Shown: positions 1 to 10,738 of the stretch, piece after piece
How positions within the stretch are numbered: the first letter of the stretch is position 1
How the letters are laid out: the number at the start of each line of letters is the position of its first letter
Assembly: GCA_037367405.1 (NCBI GenBank)
Contig: JAZKJV010006934.1
Location: forward strand, 1 to 64,000
Source of the DNA: Ottelia alismoides
Lineage: Eukaryota; Streptophyta; Magnoliopsida; Alismatales; Hydrocharitaceae
Direction of reading: 5' to 3'
DNA length: 64,000 bases
Translations under genes and position numbers: made by a program
The notes under the pieces: model-generated
Database searches by the model: none
The model's input: only the letters and a program-made list of their open reading frames with translations
Told to the model about the DNA's origin: nothing

Positions 1-580
1 TTATATATACATAGTATGTTATTATATATAGGTAAAATACCAGGGTATTTTTTATTTTTATTTTTATTTGTTTATTTTTTTATAATTATTCCCATTTTAT
101 ATTTTATTTATTTACAACATGAAATTTGGGATATAAAATATTTTTTAATTTTATTATGTATTTGCAGGTTTAAAATAAATGTATATAGGTACATATATAT
201 ATGGTATATACAAGGGGAAGAGAGAGAAATTGTTTTTGTTTTATTTTTATTTTTCTTATTTTTATTTTAATTTTATAAATATATACACATTATGAGGGAC
301 ACATAAATATTTTTATTTGATGAAAATAACAATATATACATAAAAAGGAGGAATATGTACAAGGCTGAGTCACCCTATCTCTCTCTACTTATTTTATTTT
401 GCGGTCAGGCCCATGTTGAGCCCTCCCTTGGGTTCAGGTCACTCAATATTTATTCTAAATATTTCCCTCTTTTTCTTTATTTCTTTATTACTTTATTTTT
501 GTGCAAAAACATGCTAATTATGGCTAATTACATTTCTAGCTAAAATAAAGGAATAAAGAGTAATGAATGGGGATTAATCA
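1..580 (-). repeat. 3' LTR of Ath-1 (partial, window edge)
   Basis: The segment matches 13423-14055, the end of the right LTR, almost base for base, so it is the same end of the opposite LTR. It ends in GGATTAATCA (right copy GGATTCATCA), which on the minus strand is the TG... start of the LTR. Relative to the right copy it lacks about 60 bp near position 530, between ATTATGGCTA and TTTCTAGC. About 2.7 kb of this LTR lies outside the window. Confidence 0.88.
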
Positions 581-595
581 CCCCCTTTACTTTAC
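581..595 (-). other. Polypurine tract of Ath-1
   Basis: On the minus strand this reads a purine-rich run ending in AAAGGGGG immediately before the LTR start TGATTAATCC. Its position touching the 3' LTR is that expected of the plus-strand DNA primer. It corresponds to the tracts at 24907-24920 (Ath-2) and 52776-52790 (Ath-3). Confidence 0.75.
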
Positions 596-2128
596 TTTTG
601 CTAGTCCCTTAGCAAACACTTATTTGAAAAAGAAGTGCACAAGAGAAAGAAAAAGAAAAAGATGGGAAATCAAGGTTGGTTATTAAACTTTCCCTCATTA
701 AATTGAAATATGGAGCTCTATCAGACCTTTGGATTATTAATTTGCCGGAACCTTATTTGGACTTAAGCTTAAAACTTAAGAACCTCTAAGTTCCACCAAT
801 CTATGATCAAGACTCCTCAATGAACCAGATCAGAACAAGTCTACATACGCAAACTCTAATGACCATGAATCTTTCCTTGTATTGTGTAAGTGATATGTAG
901 CTCCCCACCTCATAAGTGACAAAGAAACAACCTCCCTCAACCTGGTAACTCTAATGCCTCGGTCTAGCAACTCTTTCCTCGAGGAGCGGGGTATTCCCTT
1001 CTAAGTTCAAGTACAACCGACTCAAGAAGAGGGGGAAGAAGAGAATGAACCATGACCAGTGTAGCCATGTATCCTTGGGAGCTCTAACCAGTGTAGCTGA
1101 GTCTCCCGTTGCAAGCTTCATGAGATGGTCATGTGTAACATAAGATTTCCTTTATTTGACTATATACACTCCGGTGGGATTATTAAATTTTCAATCCGAC
1201 CCACCACTTTTTTGGAGTTTTTCTTTCTTTGCACATTTTTTTCATGTGCATATGTACAATATATCTACATGGTGCAACACATATACATAAGGAGTTTTTC
1301 CTCTTGAGCCAGTAGACTATCCCTCTTTTGAAGTTTTATTACAACCCACAACTCCTCTCTTTAGACTTCATAACCACCAGACCAAGTTGAGATGCACTTC
1401 CTTCACTATAAGAAGAAGAGAGGTTCCGCCTAGAAGTACTTTTCTCATATGCTACCCCAAGACAAAGGAAACTGCCTCCTCACCACCTCATCCATGGAGA
1501 GCTATGTGTAAAGTGCTGGTGCAAGTAAAGCCATTGTCTCTGAGAGACATACGTGTGTTGTTAAGTGTTCTATTTAGGCTCATCAAGATGACACATGCTC
1601 ATAGCCTAGTGGACTCAAAGAATTAAATCCCAATGGACCTGAAAAGTCCTAATCCTAAGCCCTATAAGGTACTCTTATACTTAGGTGGATTAAGGTCTTA
1701 ACCAAGCTCCATTTCTAATTTAATTCCAGGACAGTTTAAATGTCAACTATGATTTGGAAAAAACTATACAAATATTTACAAAGATGCAATTTTATAAATT
1801 TTTACAAATGTGCAAATTTTTTTGAAAAATGTTTGAAAGCATGGATGTATGCATGATAGCGAAGTTTTGCAAATTATTAACAAAAATTTACACAAGGTTT
1901 TTGCAAAGTTTTTGTTTTTCAAACATTTTATAGAAATTTTGTACTATATATATAATTTTGGTATGGAAATATTTACAAACTATTTACACAAATCATTTTT
2001 ACAAACATTTGTACAAAAATAATTTTTATAAATAGATAGGTATGTGCAAGAAGAATTTTATGTACATGGGAATTTTTTAAATTTTTATGGATTTTTAGCC
2101 ATTTTATTTATTAACACACTCACACAAA

Positions 2129-2240
2129 GTACGAGTTATGGCTACAGTATATATATGACATATATACGACACTCCTCTATACTTAGCTCGAACGATGTCC
2201 TCAGAGTGATCAAGAGCGATGAAGAAGACATAACTCGTGC
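2129..2240. other. Long-range 12-bp stem of Ath-1
   Basis: GTACGAGTTATG at 2129-2140 pairs with CATAACTCGTGC at 2229-2240 (one mismatch). The same stem is perfect in Ath-2 (26835-26846 with 26930-26941) and Ath-3 (54698-54709 with 54791-54802). The enclosed part contains TATATAC repeats and a further CTATACTTAG half-site. Confidence 0.65.
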
Positions 2241-2319
2241 TTAGTATAGGGAAGTGAAAAGGAATGGTATGTACAAAGACGAATCAAAGAATAGAATGAA
2301 GAGGACTCGGTGTTTCCCC

Positions 2320-2524
2320 CTATACTTAGGATCAAGTAATCCTAAGTATAGTAAGCTGTACATGAAGGGAAATCCGAGTGGAAGGATGTACAGGGTCTAC
2401 CCCACCATACTTAGGGTAAAATATTCCTAAGTATAGGCAGCAAAACAGAGGTAGAAAGAACGAATAGAATACCCGAGAGTCCTACACCCCCCGTATACTT
2501 AGGGTAAAGTACACCCTAAGTATA
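2320..2524. repeat. Hairpin array of Ath-1 (three units)
   Basis: There are three inverted repeats. Unit 1 is CTATACTTAGGA at 2320-2331 pairing with TCCTAAGTATAG at 2340-2351 around an 8-nt loop. Unit 2 is ATACTTAGG at 2407-2415 pairing with CCTAAGTAT at 2426-2434. Unit 3 is TATACTTAGGGT at 2494-2505 pairing with ACCCTAAGTATA at 2513-2524 around a 7-nt loop. The distal stem pairs differ between units (GGA/TCC and GGGT/ACCC) but stay complementary. Spacing is about 85-90 nt. Homologous arrays are in Ath-2 and Ath-3. Confidence 0.85.
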
Positions 2525-2656
2525 GCATAATCATAAGATCAGAAAGGGGTGTGGGACTAAAGAATAGGGTGATATGGAAAACTGGATCTATACAAGTAGG
2601 AAGAACAATGATAATCAGGCGTAAGATGCAATAGATGTGAGTCAAGAGACCACATC

Positions 2657-4000
2657 TCACGCAAAGGGAATCGGGGCAACGTCAATGACCCGCGACTCAT
2701 GATCTAGATATAGCTTGAGCCACTGGCCGTTAACACGAAAGGTAACATCAGAAGACAACTCAGGTATATCAATACTCCCATTGTAATGTACCTTTCGAAC
2801 TAAATAGGGTCCCTTCCATTTGCTATGTAGCTTCCATGGAAATAAACGAAGCCTAGCATCAAACAACCATACTCTTTGTCCTGGCTCAAACTGCTTGTCG
2901 CTGATATGAGAATCATGCCACTCCTTCACTCTCTCCTTATACTATAGGCTGTTCGAAAAGGCTATATCACGAAGCTCCTCCAGGGTTGCTAACTCTGCAT
3001 TCCTCTGATCTCCTACACTCACTGGATCCATAAGTATATCAATAACAACCCAAAGTGACCTATGTCTCAGCTCAACAGGTAAATGGCAAGGCTTGCCATA
3101 AACGAGGCGAAAGGGAGATGTACCCAAAGGAGTCTTGAAAGACGTCCTATATGCCCATAAGACCGAGTCCAAAAGCTGTGACTAATATTTTCGGTAAGGG
3201 AGGACGACTTTCTGCAATATAGTCTTGATCTCCCTGTTCGACACTTCAGCAAGACCATTCGTCAGAGGGTGGTATGGAGTGGCTACTAGCAAGGGACTTT
3301 ACCTTGTCGTTGATGAAATGAGACCCCCCGTCAGATATCAACACTCGAGGTACCCCAAACCATGAAATGATATTCTTCCTCAAAAATATGCAAATAGTCC
3401 TAGCATCTGCGGTTCGGGCGGGGATGACCTCAATCCAATGACTCACATAATCCACATCCAACAGAATGTACTTGAATCCCTGACTCCTAGGGAATGGACC
3501 CATGAAATCGATGCCCCATGCATCAAAAACCTCACAGAAGTTTATGGGCTGCATCGACATCATATCACGCTGTCCACAAGTTCCCATCCTCTGACAGTAG
3601 TACACCTCTTCACGAACTCATCAGAGTCCTTGAAGAGAGTAGGCCACCATAGGCTGGATTGGAGCACTTTCTATACCATTCTCCTCCCAGAGTGATGTCC
3701 TCCTGCCTCAAACTTGTGGCAGTAAGTAAGGACACTGTGGTGCTCCTCCTGAGGAATGCACCGACACCAGATACTATCCCCTCCTTCATGATAAAGGACG
3801 GGATCCTCCTAATTGTAAAACTTGGCCTTCGCGAGGAAGGTCTCAAGTTTCTGCCTGGGCCACTCTTGTAGAACTTTCTTGGCGACAAGATAGTTCACAA
3901 TATCGGTGTACCATGGGAGAGAGGCGATAGCAAGGATCGCCTCATCTGGGAAGGTCTCACATATAGGCTCAGTCTGCTCAGAATCCTCAAGATACTCCAA
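2657..4000 (-). pseudogene. Integrase remnant, Ath-1
   Basis: Integrase inserts the element DNA into the host genome. The broken frames keep the linker (SLPWYTDIVNYL), the catalytic core start ([12 protein letters not shown], first Asp), DGGSHFIN around the second Asp, the HP-x-TNGLAE region, SVLWAYRTSFKTPLG, the VYGKPCHLP motif and the C-terminal GPYLVRKVHYNGSI beta-barrel region ending at 2657. Reading frames change between about 3810 and 3600 and again between about 3250 and 3170; a stop lies at 2942 before the last 90 residues. The order and motifs match the better-preserved copy in Ath-3 (56734-55324). It cannot encode an active enzyme as it stands. Confidence 0.88.
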
Positions 4001-4081
4001 TCAGGAGAGATGATCTGCCACCACATTCTTGACTCCAGGCTTATCCTTAATCTCTATATCAAACTCCTGGAGTAGAAGGAT

Positions 4082-4483
4082 CTATCTGGTCAATCTGGAT
4101 TTGGCATCCTTTCTTGCCATGAGGTACCTGATGGCAGTATGATCAGTATAGATGGTCACTCTAGATACAATGATGTAAGATCTGAACTTATCTAGGGCGA
4201 AAACTACAGCTGGCATCTCTTTCTCAGTGACGGTATAGTTCTGCTGCGCAGCATCCAATGTACGGCTAGCGTAGTGAATAGCAAAGGGGACTCCATCCCT
4301 CCTCTGCCCCAGCACGATCCCCACGGCAAAATCGGAGGCATCCGTCATGATCTTGAATGGGAGAGACAAATTGGGCGACTGGAGAACTGGAGCCTCTACA
4401 ACACGACTCTTGAGAGTCACAAATGACGATAGACACTTATCATCAACAAGAAACTCGATGTCTTTCGTCAGCAGATCAGTCAA
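4082..4483 (-). pseudogene. RNase H domain remnant, Ath-1
   Basis: This 133-residue frame is the RNase H domain that removes template RNA during reverse transcription. It shows DASDFAVGIVLGQ (first catalytic Asp), YTVTEKE (Glu) and IYTDHTAIRYL (Asp). The frame ends at a TAG in RLTR-stop-ILLLQ, where Ath-2 and Ath-3 have Trp (TGG), so it is a G-to-A nonsense change. It is out of frame with the reverse transcriptase upstream (frameshift near 4570). Confidence 0.88.
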
Positions 4484-5715
4484 AGGTCGGCCAATCCTAC
4501 TGAAATCATGAATGAAGCGTTTGTAGAAACCGACGTGCCCCAGAAAAGACCGTAACTACAGCAAGTTGGACAGTGGATTGAGTTTCTAATGACATCCACC
4601 TTGGCCGGATCAACCTCCATGCCCCTGTTGGAGATGATATGACCAAGCACCATCCCTTGAGTCACCATGAAGTGACTCTTATCCCAAGACAACACAAGGT
4701 GAACCTCAATGCATTGCTGAAGGACTCGGTCTAGGCAGTCAAGACAAGAATCGTATCTGTCGCCGTAATTCAAGAAATCGTCCATGAAGACCTCCAAGCA
4801 CTCCCCCACCATGTCCGCAAAGATGGACAACATGCATCTCTTTAATGTCGCTGGAGCATTGCACAATCCAAATGGCATGCGTCTGAAAGCATATGTCCTG
4901 AAGGGACCAGTGAAGGTGGTCTTGTCCTGGTCCTCGGGCGCAATGGCCACCTGATTATAGCCGGAGTACCCATCCATGAAACAGTAATGGCTCTTCCCTG
5001 CCAGCCTCTCTATAATCTGATCAATAAAGGGCATAGGGAAATGAACCTTCTTCGTGGCCTGGTTCAATCATCTGTATTCCACACAGCCCCACCAAGAAGT
5101 GGGTACCCGGGTAGCAATCTCCTCTCCAGACTCATTGACAACTGTGGTGATGCCCATCTTCTTGGGCACCACATGCAACGGACTGACCCACTTGGAGTCG
5201 GAGATGAGGTAGATAAAATCGGCGCTCCACTCTTTCGAGATCTCCTTCATGACAACGTCTCGAAGATTCAGGTTCAGCCGCCGCTGGAACTCACGCGACG
5301 GCTTCACCTCCTCCTCGAGATAGATATGGTAGGAGCATAGGGCCAGACTTATCCCCTGGAGATCGGCCACACTCCATCCAATCGCGTTACGGTTCTTTTC
5401 AAGAACCCCCATCAGACGGGATTCCTGCTCTCTAGTCAAATCAGCGAAGATAATGACTGGGTACATCTCATGCTCACCCGCAAGGAACCTGTACTTCATC
5501 GACGACGATAGCGTCTTCAGCTCTGGACAAGTAGGTGCTGGCGGATCTGTCCTCTGAAAAGTCTGAGCGAATGCTGCCAAATCTGCATGGGAGAATGAAA
5601 ACTCTCGCTCGCAATCTGAATCTGGCGGATGCCGCTCTGCTGGACTGTCTCTGCTCTGTATGGAATCAACCTCCTCCCTAGCTATAGGCTCAATGGAAGT
5701 CAGACACGGTATCAA
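4484..5715 (-). pseudogene. Reverse transcriptase remnant, Ath-1
   Basis: This is the RNA/DNA-directed DNA polymerase domain. Motifs in order are RNAIGWSVADLQGI, WVSPLHVVPKK, the finger/palm region (FIDQIIERLAGK, CFMDGYSGYNQV), PFGLCNAPATL and the active-site box VFMDDF, followed by LGHIISNRGMEVDPAKV. A TGA at 5068 interrupts CVEYR-stop-LN, where Ath-2 and Ath-3 carry YRRLN (CGA to TGA). The frame is lost near 4570, just after the thumb start. The two catalytic Asp of the DD box remain. Confidence 0.9.
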
Positions 5716-5741
5716 ATAGTCAAACTCTGCCCAATCAACAT

Positions 5742-6420
5742 CTAACTTCGAGGGATCTGTATCAGACTCACAAAAATCTGTCTCACGATCGAGAACCGAC
5801 CCTGCTGCCTGAGATGTATCCTGGTCCAGGAATCGCTCTCCAAGCTGTCCTCCACTAGCGTCTCTGCGTCAGTGAACTCTGAAGGTGAGAGGATGGCCTG
5901 TGCAACTGGATCTGCCCAAACTGCCTCGTCATCTGTAATCACAAAATCACAGTCCTGGTGGATGTCTCGCCCTGCCTCTGTCATTTGCTCTAAATCAGAA
6001 GTCAGCTCTGAGCAAGCTGAATCTCTGGCTCTAGTCTCCTTGACCATCCCTATTTGTATACTCTCACCCTCGATGCGAAAGTACACCTTCCCTCTATCAT
6101 GGTCGGACACTACCTTGGCTGTGGCCAAGAACGGGCATCCTAGAATGATCGGGGTATCGGTCACGGACTTAGGGATCTCCATGTCCAACACTACGAAGTC
6201 CACAGGGAATTTCAGGCCCTGAATCGTGACGACAACATCCTTCAGCAACCCCTCCGGCCTCTTGACAGATCGATCGGCAAACTGAAGTCCTGCTCTGTCG
6301 TAGAGGGCCCAACTCGAAGTGGTCGAGAAGGGCTGCCTGAAGAAGGTTGATCGAAGAACTACTGTTTAATAGAGTGCGGTCGAACCTATGCTCATGAATG
6401 TGGCATCTGACATATTGCAT
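5742..6420 (-). pseudogene. Aspartic protease remnant, Ath-1
   Basis: The region aligns with the retropepsin of Ath-3. The active-site loop reads FDRTLLNSSSSINLL, where Ath-2 has ERTLLDSGSSVN; the catalytic Asp and Gly are both replaced, so this copy is dead. The frame shifts near 6250, after which KDVVVTIQGLKFPVDFVVLDM and PIILGCPFLATAK (the conserved ILGRPFL region) follow. An acidic linker to the reverse transcriptase runs to 5742. Confidence 0.85.
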
Positions 6421-6620
6421 CTGGCCTCTTGGCTGGCAGACGGTTCTGAATCACAAAACACGTGGCACGAGTAAGCACATGGATCTCTGACTAATGGTTC
6501 CGTCTCTTCCTCCTAATTGTGGTCCTATCTCTGAGTGATCGCTGGAAGAGAGTATGCGCTCCAAGGCCTCCTGTAGAGTCAGCTGTATCTGAAATCTGTC
6601 CATCATATGCTGGTTGAACT

Positions 6621-9127
6621 CTATCTGATGGTACTTTTGGGATTTTCTTTTTTCTGCCCCTTAGCCAAGTGGAGTGCTCGGGGAAAGGGGACTACAGGGT
6701 CCTTCTCAGATGAAAGACTAGGAGAGGGTCTCAAATGCTCATGAATAGTAGAATCCACACATACATCATCAAGCAACACAGGTGGATCCGAAAATAATAA
6801 ACATTTTCCTTTATTTGTAAAAATGTGCTGAGATACATGTACGGAAGGAGAAACAACAAGACTAGCCGAACTGAAAATTGTGGCCTCAGTACCACCCTCG
6901 GCGTCTGGACTCACGACCTCAGTACCGTGCTCTGGCTTAGCAACTGAAATGGTGGTGTCAGTACCACCTCCTCCAACTGGTGAAGCGACGGCCTCAGTAC
7001 CGTCGGCTGGATCAAAATCTATGGTGGCGTCAGCACCAACGTCATCATCTCCAGCGGCATCAGCACCGCTCTCCTCCTCGTCTGGCGCTCCTGAAGTGGC
7101 ATGGGATTGTCGCTCAGATGAGGTGCCGCCTGCTGGCATCCTACCGCTCCTAAGTGTAACAAAGTCATCATCAAACATATATGCAGTCATATCACCAAGT
7201 AACGCACCAGGAGTGGTAATGTCAGTGAACTCTACCTGCTCAGATTTCCTCTTGATATTGTTCGGGTTCGGCTCGATTTGGGCAGGAATGGCAGCCTTCC
7301 CTCTCACAATCTCCCGCATCTCCTGGCAGAACTCATCCATCTCCCGTCGAAAAGTGGACTGCTGCTCAGTCATGAGGCGGGCTAGATCATCCAAGGTGGG
7401 GTTCTCATAGGTCGGCCCATGAAAACCTGACGGGTGGCCTGGTTGATAGTGAGGCTGTTGCTGCTGGTAGAGGTGAGAGGGGTACTGCTGATGATACTGC
7501 TGCTGTTGAGGCTGCTCACGCCTCCAAGACTGTCCCTGTTGATAGGGACGAGGACCATACTGCTCTCTCTGGGATGGCTGCTGCTGGTGTACTGGGGGCT
7601 GGGGCTGCTGGTGCTGCTCACGCTGCTGGTCGTACTGGCCACCCTGAACTGGAGGCTGCTGCTAGGAACTGGTGTCTCCGGCCGACCAGCAGAATCCGGG
7701 ATGGTCTCGTCGGATACCAGGCTGGGGTTGGTCGTACTAAATCCCGTTGACATCCATCAACGACTCCTGCTCGAAGGTGGGTGGAGGAAGTACTGCTAGG
7801 CGCTGATCCGGCTGGTATACCACCATCTGAGTGTCCTGGGATGGTGGTGACTGGTAAAACTGCGGTGGTTACTGGTACGACTCCGCCTGTACAAGGTGAA
7901 CCTGTCTAGACTGACTGGAGTGCTGGGACGAGTTACCACTTCTGCTCGGATCTCCTCGTGACCTAAGACGGGGCTGAGAAGCCGTCTGTGCCTCCTGAAG
8001 ATACATGAGTTGTGTCTTTAGGTCACTCAGCGTCTGTGCCACCTGATCCATCTGCGTGATGCCCTGGCACTGCTTCTTCTCGATCAACTCGATCTGGTCC
8101 AGCTTCTCGCTGATAATGCCCATGTCTACGGTTGTAGACTCTGCCTGTGTAGCTGCCGCGGACGTAGTAGAAGGATCGACATCGACCCGTGCTATCCTAT
8201 GGTACTGCACGGCCTGTGGCTGGGGATGTCCCAGAGTGTAGAGGCGGGTCTAGGACATCACGGTGTAGTTCTCGGCCATCTCCTCATAGATGGACTAGAC
8301 CTGATCCTCATCCTTGGCGAAGTAAGAACCGCCACAAGAAGCATTCTCCAGGCCCTGCAGCTTTAGTGTCAGTCTGCAAAAGAAGATATGAACTAGGTTC
8401 GGCTTCGTCATGTCATGGTGCGGGCATCTATCTATAAGCTCTCTGAACCTCTCCCATGCCTCGTGGAACTGCTCGTTGGGGAGCATGGAGAAGTTGCTGA
8501 TCAGGGCCCACGCTGCATTGGTCCGCCCGAGTGGATAGTACTTGTTCAAGTACTCGGTGCGGAGCTGCTCCCAAGTGTACACAAATATCCTCAAATGCTT
8601 CAGCGAGTTGGCTGCTCTGTCAGCAAGTGAGAAGGGGAAGGCAATCATCTGAATAGTGTCCTCGTCCACCTGCCGATCGTGGACGGTGCTGCCGATCATC
8701 TCAAACTCCTGGATATGCAGATGGGGCTCCTCAATGGCAAGCCCATGGAAGCGAGGAAGAATCTGAAGTGTCTGTGGGGGGGGGGGGGAACTTGAAGTCC
8801 CCCATGATCGCCGGTAGTACCACCCACCGGTGTGTAAGTGTCGATCCGGGTTGTGCAACTCCCACATCGGTCTCGGCTGCTCTGCCGACTGGGATGGCTC
8901 CTCTGGCAGATCTGGATCCCTCTCCCCTGCAGCTCTCTGCTAATCTCGCACCGTCCTTAGCCTCTCCATCTCTCTCCTCATATCCACCATGAAGGCTCCC
9001 TGATCCCATATATGGCGTTGCATCGTCTCGAGGGAAGCCAATATGGTGTTATTGATAGCACCTTAGTCCAATACGTATGTTGTCGTCTCCGTCGCTGACC
9101 CTCGGTGCGCTCCTCACTACTGGCCAT
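6621..9127 (-). pseudogene. Gag remnant, Ath-1
   Basis: Gag forms the virus-like particle. The likely internal start is the ATG at 9127 (MASSEERTEGQ). The capsid-type retrotransposon gag domain lies at about 8760-8295: RFHGLAIEEPHLHIQEFEM, AFPFSLADRAANSL, TWEQLRTEYLNKYYP and HEAWERFRELIDRCPHHD. A run of 13 G (8776-8788) breaks the frame just before it. Stops lie at 8295 and 7869. A Gln/Ser/Pro-rich tail and an acidic Ala/Thr-rich segment (7394-6621) with the FVTLRSGR motif, shared with Ath-2 and Ath-3, follow. No CCHC zinc knuckle is visible. Confidence 0.85.
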
Positions 9128-9170
9128 GGTCTCTACAAAGGCAAAAGACCCAAACTCAGGTGCCGATAAA

Positions 9171-9362
9171 TCATCTGTCTGTTGTCTCATCTGGCACTGG
9201 TATCTCTAGACTGGTAGAAGGGTGGTTAAGGGGGAACAGGGCGGAATCAAACTCAGGTTTGGAGAGCGGGTCTCGGCTCTCACGAACCAACCTAGATGAA
9301 CGGGATGGAGTGCTAAGAAGCGGTGCAGCCAGAGGCTGCCTATGAGACCTCCTGCCCATCAT
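9171..9362 (-). pseudogene. Gag N-terminal extension (pre-gag), Ath-1
   Basis: A 63-residue frame starting MMGRRSHRQPL precedes gag and is in the same frame as the gag capsid region. Its position matches the longer in-frame extension of Ath-3 (62191-61750) and Ath-2 (34282-34028), although sequence similarity is weak here. It ends at a stop 44 nt before the gag ATG. Confidence 0.45.
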
Positions 9363-10717
9363 CTTGATCTGAGAGTTGGGAGGATGAGATCTGGAAACAC
9401 ACAAGATGAGCAAACAAACCCCAGGTTCACCAACTAAACACAGAGCTGAAGACCATAAAAGTTCAGTCAATTATCTTGTCAATTTTTTATTTAGGTGATA
9501 ATGTCAGTCTATCAGAGCAGTTACGCGAGATGATGGGAATCCAATCCTCCCAAGAAACTATCCCGTATAAAAGGCCGATAGTCTGATCGAAGATCGGATA
9601 TGGCTCTAGCCTAGTGTGCGGGTCGCTCTCTCGCTCATCCAAATCAGACAAGGAGGGGGTTGCTCTCCCCAAGACAAATTTTTAAGTGAGGTGTTTTTTA
9701 GGGTCAAATGTTTAGCAGTCCCAATTTTATAGTTTTTCTTTTTTAGGTATTTTTCAGTACAAGCAACGCCTAACGAATTTTTCAGTTCTCCTGATTATTT
9801 AAGTCCGGAAATAGGGGGAAGACGAAAAAGTCGATGTGCGATGAAATCAATGATGCATGCAGAGTAAGAGATGCGTACCTGACTCCAGTAGTCTACATGC
9901 AGTGATCCACGCATAAAAGTAAAGACTGAATATAAACTGCCTATATAATGCACAAGAATCCGGCCTTAAATAGAGCAATTTCTACATGTTAAGAACAATA
10001 GCCGGGTACTCAAACCTAAGTCCGGAGTCCTATCTTGGAAGCCACTCGGTGTCCGCCACAACGGATCCTGCACGCGCTGTATGTGACTCCTCAAGGTACG
10101 TGGACTAGAGTCTAAGTAATCCAACTTTTTATTGTGATTTAATTAATTAGGTCCAATTACGATCTAATAGGTGTAGGTAGATAATTAGGGTTTGGACCTA
10201 ATCAATTACGTCACAGTCAGAAGAAAATCCTAAGCAAAGGCCAAAACCGCGTAAATCAGACATGCAGTTATAATAACATGCGATGAAAAACGAAAACATA
10301 CGAAAAACACAGTGAGGTCCCCCAAGCACATCGGTGCTCGGTGAAACAGACCCCGGTAGTAACCGATAAAGTCCAAGTCTGAGTCCCTGTATTTATACAA
10401 ATAAAGTTTTGCAGAAAATAAAACTAACTATCCTACGACTATTCTACGGTTATTTATGTGGCTATTCTACGGCTCCCGCACTCCTACTCGGCTCCTCGTG
10501 CTCTCCTACGGCTCTATGCAGAAAAGAGCTGCCTCCGACTCCCACGGTTGCTTCGGCTTCTGAAAAAGCCGCCTCGGTCCTCGGGCCCTCGCAAGAAAAC
10601 AAGAAAGAATGTGTCAGATTAGATTATTATAAAAATATGCAAATAAAATCAGACAAAAATATCTACAGAAAAGCCATGAAAAAGAAAACCGCGAAAAATA
10701 AAACTACTAAGCCGTAC
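9363..10717 (-). other. 5' leader of Ath-1
   Basis: This 1.35 kb untranslated leader separates the primer site from pre-gag. It contains a hairpin at 10322-10341 (CCAAGCAC with GTGCTCGG, one mismatch), in the position of the covarying hairpins in Ath-2 and Ath-3. A 61-residue sense frame at 9672-9487 corresponds in position to the 68-residue frames of Ath-2 and Ath-3 but shows no convincing sequence similarity. Confidence 0.65.
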
Positions 10718-10735
10718 TCCCCAACAACGACGCCA
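10718..10735 (-). other. tRNA primer-binding site, Ath-1
   Basis: On the minus strand it reads TGGCGTCGTTGTTGGGGA, starting 3 nt after the 5' LTR. It resembles the tRNA-Asp-type primer site (TGGCGCCGTTG...) I know from Athila elements, with C-to-T differences. Ath-2 has TGGCGTCGTTGCTGGGGA. Confidence 0.8.
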
Positions 10736-10738
10736 TTC

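Larger units (their letters stand above)
596..2656 (-). other. 3' untranslated region of Ath-1
   Basis: This 2 kb stretch lies between the integrase remnant and the 3' LTR. Several blocks align with the same region of Ath-2 and Ath-3, for example the CTTTGCTAGTCCC block after the polypurine tract, the CCAGTGTAG repeats (1050-1100) and GAGCCAGTAGACTAT near 1306. Positions 1740-2040 are AT-rich with degenerate TTTACAAA/TTTGCAAA units. Positions 2120-2530 hold the hairpin array. I see no envelope-like gene here; the short frames lack conserved starts. Confidence 0.7.

Noticed and set aside
2320..2351. Hairpin as a MITE or microRNA precursor
   Set aside because: The stem is only 12 bp with an 8-nt loop, and the unit recurs inside homologous elements rather than as independent insertions.
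2320..2524. Repeated inverted elements as a CRISPR array
   Set aside because: Units are long-stem palindromes with variable spacing inside a eukaryotic retroelement; there are no equal-length spacers and no cas genes.
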